From Actinoplanes sp. NBRC 103695 (GTDB lineage Bacteria; Actinomycetota; Actinomycetes; Mycobacteriales; Micromonosporaceae), in contig NZ_BSTL01000009.1 in NCBI RefSeq assembly GCF_030269485.1, positions 248,001 through 312,000 on the forward strand: 64,000 nt of DNA. Reading direction: 5' to 3'. Position 1 is the first letter of the stretch; each line of letters opens with the position of its first letter. A model generated the notes under the pieces. It saw nothing but the letters and a program-made list of their open reading frames with translations. It made no database searches and was not told the origin of the DNA. The position numbers and the translations under genes are program-made. Below, piece after piece: positions 59,274 through 64,000 of the stretch.

Positions 59274-60011
59274 ATGCAGCGTGCCCGCCGTCTCGCATCC
59301 GCCGTCGTCGCCGCCGCCCTGACCGTCGGCGGGCTGTCCGCCTGCCGTTCGGCCCCGAGCGTCGCGGCCTACATCGGCGACGAGAAGATCTCGGTGGCCG
59401 AGGTGCAGCGGATCTACGACGACGCGCAGCGCAAGCAGGCCGCGCGGCCCGCCGCCGAGGGCGCATCCGCCGCACCGGCCGCGCCGCCCACGGTCACGAT
59501 GCCCGACGTGGTCAGCGCGATCATCAGCCAGCGCGTGGTCGCCCAGGTCGCGCAGGCGCGCAACGTCAAGCTGCCCGCCGAGGTGCCGCTGCAGGAGATC
59601 GGCGCCAGCCTGAGCCTGGCCGCCGACGCGGAGTACGTGCGCCTGTACGGCGAGAGCCGGCTGCTGCTCAACGAGCTCCTCCAGGCCGCGCAGCCCGGCA
59701 CCCCGCCGGACGCCGACGTCCAGCACGTGTTCGACGTCTTCGAGTCCACCGGCCAGATGAAGCCGGGTCTGACCTACCAGGAGTTCAAGTCCAGCGTGTC
59801 GCCCGAGGCGTTGCAGACACTGGGCAAGGCGCTGAACGTCAAGAAGGACGTGCAGGCCGAGGCCGACAAGCTCGACCTGCGGATCAACCCGCGGTTCGGC
59901 GACGCCGAGATCCCGGTCTACGTCGAGAACGGCCCCGACAACAAGCCGCTCAACCTGGTCTCGGTCTCCCTGGCCGACTCCGACGCGGCGTCGGTGATCG
60001 AAAAGTCCTGA
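59274..60011 (+). CDS. SurA-N-like lipoprotein
   Basis: The 245-residue protein has a lipoprotein signal with lipobox GLSAC about 25 residues from the ATG. Its helical domain resembles the N-terminal chaperone domain of SurA/PrsA proteins (VAAYIGDEKISVAEVQRIYD, VSAIISQRVVAQVAQARN), without a PPIase domain. It probably assists folding of exported proteins. The ATG at 59274 gives the correct signal; an earlier in-frame GTG does not. It is sandwiched between mfd and mazG, a common actinobacterial order, and its stop overlaps the mazG ATG by one base. Confidence 0.8.
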   Translation: MQRARRLASAVVAAALTVGGLSACRSAPSVAAYIGDEKISVAEVQRIYDDAQRKQAARPAAEGASAAPAAPPTVTMPDVVSAIISQRVVAQVAQARNVKLPAEVPLQEIGASLSLAADAEYVRLYGESRLLLNELLQAAQPGTPPDADVQHVFDVFESTGQMKPGLTYQEFKSSVSPEALQTLGKALNVKKDVQAEADKLDLRINPRFGDAEIPVYVENGPDNKPLNLVSVSLADSDAASVIEKS

Positions 60012-60955
60012 TGCCCCGCCGCATCGTCCTGCTGGTCACGTCGCCGCGCCTGCCCACCGGGCTGCTCACCGCGGCGGCGTGGGACCTGGTCCGCGCCCAC
60101 CCCGTGCACGCGGCCGAGGAGTCGGCGCAGGCCACGGCGCTGCGTGCGGCAGGCGCGCCGGTCACGGTCATCGGGCCCGACCCCGAGGCTCTGGTACGCG
60201 CACTCGCCACCAGTGACACCGTCGTCTGGCTGGCCGGCCCCACCGGCGACCAGGACTTCGCCCGGCAACTCGGCCTGCGCCTGGCCCGCGAGCCCCAGCT
60301 GGCCGAGATGGAGCTGATGTACGGCTCCTGGGATCCGCCCGGCGCCCGCCTGCTCGACGCGGTGGCCGTCATGGACCGTCTCGTGTCCCCCGGCGGCGAC
60401 CCGTGGAAACAGCAGCAGACCCACCAGAGCCTCGCGCAGTACCTGCTCGAGGAGTCCTACGAGGCGTACGACGCGATCGCCGAAAACGACCTGGACGCTC
60501 TCCGCGAAGAACTCGGCGACGTCCTGCTGCAGGTGGTCCTGCACGCCCGCCTGGCCGAGGACCTGCCCGAGGACGAGGCCTGGAACGTCGACGACGTGGC
60601 CGGCACGCTGGTCGACAAGATGATCCGCCGCAACCCGCACGTCTTCGCCGGCGAGCAGGTCGACTCGGTGCAGACCATCATCGACAACTGGGAGCGCATC
60701 AAGAAGCAGGAGAAATCCCGCGACTCGGCCCTCGACGGGGTGGCGTTGTCCCAGCCCGCGCTGGCCCTGGCAGCGAAGATCCTGCAGCGCACGTCCCGCG
60801 CCGGACTGGACGTGGCACTCCCGACGGACGACTCCCTGGGTGCGACGCTGCTGCGTCTCGTGGCCGAGGTGCGGCTGGCCGGCGGGGATGCCGAGCAGGC
60901 GTTGCGCGAGGCCACCCTGGCATACGCGAAGCAGGTCCGAGCCGCCGAGTCCTGA
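60011..60955 (+). CDS. mazG: Nucleoside triphosphate pyrophosphohydrolase MazG
   Basis: The 314-residue protein has a less conserved N-terminal half and a MazG domain from about residue 130 with the metal-binding helix motifs YLLEESYEAYDAI and LREELGDVLLQVVLHA, then NPHVFAGEQ and NWERIKKQEK. MazG removes damaged or abnormal NTPs and, in some bacteria, lowers ppGpp. The ATG overlaps the SurA-like stop as TGATG. The C-terminal segment ends with a second helical pair (LLRLVAEVRLAGGDAEQALR). Confidence 0.9.
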   Translation: MPRRIVLLVTSPRLPTGLLTAAAWDLVRAHPVHAAEESAQATALRAAGAPVTVIGPDPEALVRALATSDTVVWLAGPTGDQDFARQLGLRLAREPQLAEMELMYGSWDPPGARLLDAVAVMDRLVSPGGDPWKQQQTHQSLAQYLLEESYEAYDAIAENDLDALREELGDVLLQVVLHARLAEDLPEDEAWNVDDVAGTLVDKMIRRNPHVFAGEQVDSVQTIIDNWERIKKQEKSRDSALDGVALSQPALALAAKILQRTSRAGLDVALPTDDSLGATLLRLVAEVRLAGGDAEQALREATLAYAKQVRAAES

Positions 60956-60974
60956 TCGCGGCGATGATCGCAGG

Positions 60975-60980
60975 TAGGTT
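60975..60980 (+). promoter_or_regulatory. -10 box of the DUF885 gene
   Basis: TAGGTT ends 6 nt before the ATG at 60987, a leaderless start. Confidence 0.55.
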
Positions 60981-60986
60981 GCTGAC

Positions 60987-62597
60987 ATGCCGGACTTCGT
61001 GGACACCGCCGAGCAGATCGTGGACGCTCTGCTGGAGACCGACCCGCGCCTGGCCTCCGCCGTGGGCGACCACCGCTACGACAACCGGTTGCCCGACCTG
61101 TCACCGGGCGCCGTCGCCGAGCGGAACACCATGCTGCGCGAGGCCGCCGACGCGCTGGCCGGCATCGACCCCGACACGTTCGACGCCGAGGAACAGGTCG
61201 ACCACGCCATCCTGTCGGCCCGGGTGGAACGGGCGCTCTTCGAACTGTCCGACGTCCGCGAGCACGAGTGGAACCCGCTGGCACACAACCCCGGCGGCCT
61301 GCTGCACGCGTTGATCGCCCGGCCGTTCGCGCCGCTCGACGAACGACTGGCCAGCCTCGGTGGCCGCCTGGCCGCGATCCCCGACGCGCTGGCCACCGCC
61401 CGCGCGGTGCTGCGGGACATCCCACGCATCCACACCGAGACCGCGATCGGCCAATTCGCCGGGGTGACCGGGCTGATCCGCGACGAGATCCCCGCCCTGC
61501 TCGACGAAGAGCCCTCTTTGCGTACGGCCGTGGAGCCCGCCGCCGCGGCCGCCGTCGCCGCCCTGACCGAGTTCGGCGCCTGGCTCCGCACCCAGCTCGA
61601 CGTCCCCGGCCGCGACCCGCGCCTGGGCCGCCCGCTGTGGGAAGCGCGACTGTGGCACACCTTGGACACCGAGCTCACCGCCGCCGAGGTCCTCGACCGG
61701 GCCCGGCGCAACCTGGCCGACGCCGGCGCGGAACTCCGCGAGCTCGCCGCCGAACTCGTCGGCGAACCGGCCTCCGACGCAACCGTCCGCAAAGCCCTGG
61801 ACCGTCTGGCCGCCGACCACCCCGACGGCGAGACGATCGTCGGCCTGGCCCGGCTCAGCCTGGACGAGGCGACCGCGTTCGTCCGCGACCACGACCTGCT
61901 GACACTGACCGACGACCCGCTGGTGATCGAGGAGATGCCGGAGTTCGCCCGAGGCGTCGCCGTCGCCTACTGCGACTCACCCGGCGCGTTCGAGCCGGCC
62001 GGCCTGCCCACGTTCTACTGCATCGCGCCGGCGCCCAGCGACTGGCCGGCCGAGCGGGCCGAGTCGCTGTACCGCGAATACAACGACCACATGGTCCGCA
62101 ACCTGACGGTGCACGAGGCGATGCCCGGCCACTTCCTGCAGATCGCCCACGCGCGACGCTTCCGTGGCCGCACCAGGGTCCGGGCCATCGGCAGCTCCGG
62201 CCCGTTCGTGGAGGGCTGGGCCGTGTACGCCGAGGAGCTGCTGGCCGGCCTCGGCTTCGGTGGCGCGCCCGTGCGCATGCAGCAGCTCAAGATGCAGCTG
62301 CGCACCAGCCTGAACGCCATCCTCGACCAACTGGTCCACTGCGAGAACCTCCCCGAGTCCGAGGCGATGGCCTTGATGACCGGCGCCGGTTTCCAGGAGC
62401 AGGGCGAGGCGGCCGGCAAGTGGCGCCGCGCCCAGCTGACGTCGACGCAGCTCTCCACCTACTTCGTCGGCTACAGCGAGATCGCGGCGATCGCGGCGTC
62501 CCGTCCTTTCGGCGCAACCCCGAAGGCCTGGCACGATGCGATGCTGGCGCACGGCTCCCCGCCCCCGCGCCACCTCCGCACCCTCCTCGACGTCTAG
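60987..62597 (+). CDS. DUF885 family metallopeptidase-like protein
   Basis: The 536-residue protein is mostly helical and contains the zinc-site motif of the family, TVHEAMPGHFLQIAH, with SSGPFVEGWAVYAEELL supplying the third ligand. DUF885 members are predicted zinc peptidases; their natural substrates are largely unknown. No signal peptide is seen, so it should act in the cytoplasm. The start is set by TAGGTT 6 nt upstream. It stands alone after mazG, and an 831-nt repeat-rich gap follows it. Confidence 0.85.
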   Translation: MPDFVDTAEQIVDALLETDPRLASAVGDHRYDNRLPDLSPGAVAERNTMLREAADALAGIDPDTFDAEEQVDHAILSARVERALFELSDVREHEWNPLAHNPGGLLHALIARPFAPLDERLASLGGRLAAIPDALATARAVLRDIPRIHTETAIGQFAGVTGLIRDEIPALLDEEPSLRTAVEPAAAAAVAALTEFGAWLRTQLDVPGRDPRLGRPLWEARLWHTLDTELTAAEVLDRARRNLADAGAELRELAAELVGEPASDATVRKALDRLAADHPDGETIVGLARLSLDEATAFVRDHDLLTLTDDPLVIEEMPEFARGVAVAYCDSPGAFEPAGLPTFYCIAPAPSDWPAERAESLYREYNDHMVRNLTVHEAMPGHFLQIAHARRFRGRTRVRAIGSSGPFVEGWAVYAEELLAGLGFGGAPVRMQQLKMQLRTSLNAILDQLVHCENLPESEAMALMTGAGFQEQGEAAGKWRRAQLTSTQLSTYFVGYSEIAAIAASRPFGATPKAWHDAMLAHGSPPPRHLRTLLDV

Positions 62598-62669
62598 CAG
62601 CCTTTCGCGGTTGCAAGGTCTGATGTTGGGCTCCGTTATCTAGCTTCTGGTGCTTTCGTCAGGCGCGTG

Positions 62670-63044
62670 GGGTTCGCTGGGTTGCCGGCCGGCGGGGTGC
62701 CTGGTTACGGCTGGTGCCGCCGCTCGCGGTGGTAGCCGGGCGCGAAAGTGGTAGCCGAGCGCGGTATCCGGGCGTGGCCGGTCGGCTGGAGCTTCGCGGG
62801 CCCGTCGCTCGCGCGGATGGTGGTAGGTCTGGGCGCTATCCAGGACCGTGAGACCGCTCCTGGCTACCACGAGTGCAGATGGTGGTAGCGCAGGACGGTA
62901 TTTCGAGGTGAAATACCGTCCTGCGCTGCCATTTCGGCTGGTCCTACCACTTGCGTCGGGTTCTACCACTGCGTGCCGGGCCGGGGCCGTGAACGGCGGC
63001 ACCAGCCGTGAGCGGGCACCCCGCGGCCTGGCAACCCGGCTCGA
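62670..63044. repeat. Non-coding element bounded by imperfect inverted repeats (family D)
   Basis: Sequence at 62994-63044 (with GGCACCAGCCGTGAGCGGGC) recurs inverted at 62670-62721 at roughly 80% identity by eye, enclosing about 270 nt. The interior carries several GTGGTAG/CTACCAC heptamers and a long palindrome. No gene is visible in the whole 62598-63428 gap. The unit has the outline of a miniature inverted-repeat element, but target duplications were not identified. Confidence 0.5.
62884..62932. repeat. Long palindrome inside the family D element
   Basis: Arms of 22 nt (62884-62905 and 62911-62932) pair with one mismatch around GAGGT. The inner GGTATTTC/GAAATACC resembles CGAAATACCG at 38250-38262 in the other CTACCAC-rich gap. 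Confidence 0.75.
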
Positions 63045-63063
63045 CCCCGGTCGGGCGATAGCG

Positions 63064-63114
63064 GCGGCAGTGGCAGTGGGTGGGCACCTCCGCGGCTTGG
63101 CAACCCAGCCGGAC
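63064..63114 (+). repeat. Additional direct copy of the family D end sequence
   Basis: The stretch with GTGGGTGGGCACCTCCGCGG and CTTGGCAACCCAGCC matches 62994-63044 in direct orientation about 70 nt downstream. Confidence 0.5.
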
Positions 63115-63416
63115 TCCACGCACGACGAAAGTATCGGCCCATCCGCGCCGGCGCTGCTTCCGCGCCGTGCTGCGCTGGGGTTTGCGGGCTCGGTCCCGCG
63201 CCACGGTGGCGCGCCGGGCGCGGTGGCATGGAGCCCGTTTGCTGCCTCGGCCGGTCAGTGCAGGCCGGTGAAACCTTGCGATCGCCTCCGAGACTGCGGC
63301 CGGTCAGTGCAGGCCGCACGGTGGGGTCGCCCCGCTGGACGACGTGCAGCTCCGACTGACCGACGGCGATGAAGCGACTCGAAATCCACGCCCTTGATCC
63401 CAGCGCGGGCCTGCGA

Positions 63417-63422
63417 CATTTT
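63417..63422 (+). promoter_or_regulatory. -10 box candidate of the last gene
   Basis: CATTTT ends 6 nt before the GTG at 63429. An in-frame ATG at 63369 lies upstream of this box. Confidence 0.35.
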
Positions 63423-63428
63423 CTTTCT

Positions 63429-64000
63429 GTGGACAGCGAGCGGGTGCGGTTGGCGTACGGGAAAATTGTGGATCTTTATGTCGAGTTGTTCGGGACCAGC
63501 GAGAAGGTGCATCGGGACGATCTCGACCTGATCGGGCGGCAGCTGTCGGGGCGGGCCGGTGCGGTGCTCGATGTGGGGTGTGGGCCGGGGCATCTGACCG
63601 CCTACCTGTGCTCGCTGGGCGTCGAGGCGAGCGGGATCGATCTGGTGCCCGAGTTTGTCGCTCATGCTCGGGCCACGCATCCGGGGGTCGGCTTTCGGCT
63701 GGGGTCGATGGCCGGGCTGGACGTCGCCGATCAGTCCGTCGCGGGGATATTGACCTGGTACTCGACGATCCATCTGCGGCCGGCGGAGATCGACGGGGTG
63801 TTCGCCGAGTTTCGGCGGGTGCTCGTGCCGGGCGGGCGGCTGGTCGTCGGGTTCTTCGATGGTGACGAGGTTGAGGCGTTCGACCACAAGGTTGTTACCG
63901 CCTATCGCTGGCCGCCCGACGAGTTGGCCGCGCGGCTGGAGAAGGCCGGGTTCGCCGAGACCGAGCGCCGGCAGCGCCCGGCGGGTGAGGGCAATCGTCG
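63429..64000 (+). CDS. Class I SAM-dependent methyltransferase, 5' part
   Basis: The frame stays open to the end of the window, giving 190 codons of an incomplete gene. SAM motif I is AVLDVGCGPGHLTAYLCSLG, followed by VEASGIDLVPEFV (acidic loop), and the segment ILTWYSTIHLRPAEIDGVF matches the UbiE/type-11 group. RVLVPGGRLVVGFFDGDE is the conserved beta-strand 5 region. The GTG gives a normal start (ERVRLAYGKIVDLYVELF); an ATG at 63369 would add 20 residues. Codon use is rich in G-ending codons such as GGG and CTG, unlike the C-ending bias of the core genes. Confidence 0.8.
   Translation, partial: MDSERVRLAYGKIVDLYVELFGTSEKVHRDDLDLIGRQLSGRAGAVLDVGCGPGHLTAYLCSLGVEASGIDLVPEFVAHARATHPGVGFRLGSMAGLDVADQSVAGILTWYSTIHLRPAEIDGVFAEFRRVLVPGGRLVVGFFDGDEVEAFDHKVVTAYRWPPDELAARLEKAGFAETERRQRPAGEGNR

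Noticed and set aside
55601-59275. Very long open frame antisense to mfd
   Set aside because: High-GC codon bias leaves antisense frames open. The plus strand encodes a complete Mfd with all motifs, while the antisense product is low-complexity and matches nothing recognisable.
62640-63372. Several overlapping open frames on both strands after the DUF885 gene
   Set aside because: They run through palindromes and repeated GTGGTAG words, have biased Arg/Ala/Pro composition and no domain; the region is better explained as repeats.
63369-63428. ATG at 63369 as the start of the last methyltransferase
   Set aside because: It is in frame but has no ribosome-binding site, and the GTG at 63429 follows a -10-like box and gives the usual family N-terminus. 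It remains possible.

Overview
The window is a gene-dense, very GC-rich stretch of an actinobacterial chromosome. The run sucC-sucD-(DUF6350/PerM-like)-purN-purH is the usual actinobacterial order. The many leaderless starts (a TANNNT-type -10 box 6-8 nt before ATG/GTG), the SigK/RskA pair, the SEC-C and DUF885 proteins and the secreted ricin-lectin protein all suit a soil member of the Micromonosporaceae (Actinoplanes-like). That assignment is an inference from gene content. I see no rRNA, tRNA, CRISPR array, transposase or prophage.

Layout. 1-8627: central metabolism (sucCD, purNH, mdh, icd) with a PerM-like membrane protein, a DUF4190-like protein and a pentapeptide-repeat protein. 8628-17984: small enzymes and secreted proteins (methyltransferase, nitrilase, lectin/beta-helix protein, VOC protein, PhoD phosphatase, GrpB-like protein, SEC-C protein, HATPase protein) separated by large palindromes. 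18181-21626: an ECF sigma factor with its anti-sigma factor, divergent from a DUF4397 surface protein coupled to a class F sortase, then a DM13 protein. Sequences resembling SigK promoters face both ways between the two units. 21722-23592: deoR-galT. 23675-38003: an exopolysaccharide locus with a Wzz-like co-polymerase whose kinase domain is degenerate, a Wzy-like polymerase, a Wzx-like flippase, WecG/TagA and GT2 glycosyltransferases, two sulfotransferases, an APS kinase fused to a degenerate ATP-sulfurylase domain, an APH-like kinase, a methyltransferase and two GH26-like proteins. The APS kinase can supply PAPS to the sulfotransferases, so the product is predicted to be a sulfated polysaccharide. 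38739-42127: four overlapping genes for an ABC-2 exporter with two ATPases and two permeases. 42463-47387: a USP protein, an APC permease, a membrane PAS-GGDEF-EAL protein with both catalytic motifs degenerate, and a PspC protein. 47434-53618: ppc, then two tandem lysyl-oxidase-like secreted proteins. 53662-62597: an apparently orphan hypX divergent from mfd, then a SurA-like lipoprotein, mazG and a DUF885 peptidase. 63429-64000: the start of a methyltransferase that runs off the window.

Between genes, especially where they converge, lie unusually long hairpins and several repeat families. These include a 165-bp element in two inverted copies with paired base changes in its stem, a 63-nt element in three copies, a 9-nt-loop hairpin in two copies, and tandem arrays of 16, 19, 22 and about 56 nt. 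They probably act as bidirectional terminators or are non-autonomous repeats. The most interesting biology is the sulfated-polysaccharide locus, the sigma factor/DUF4397/sortase unit and the covarying palindromic repeat.
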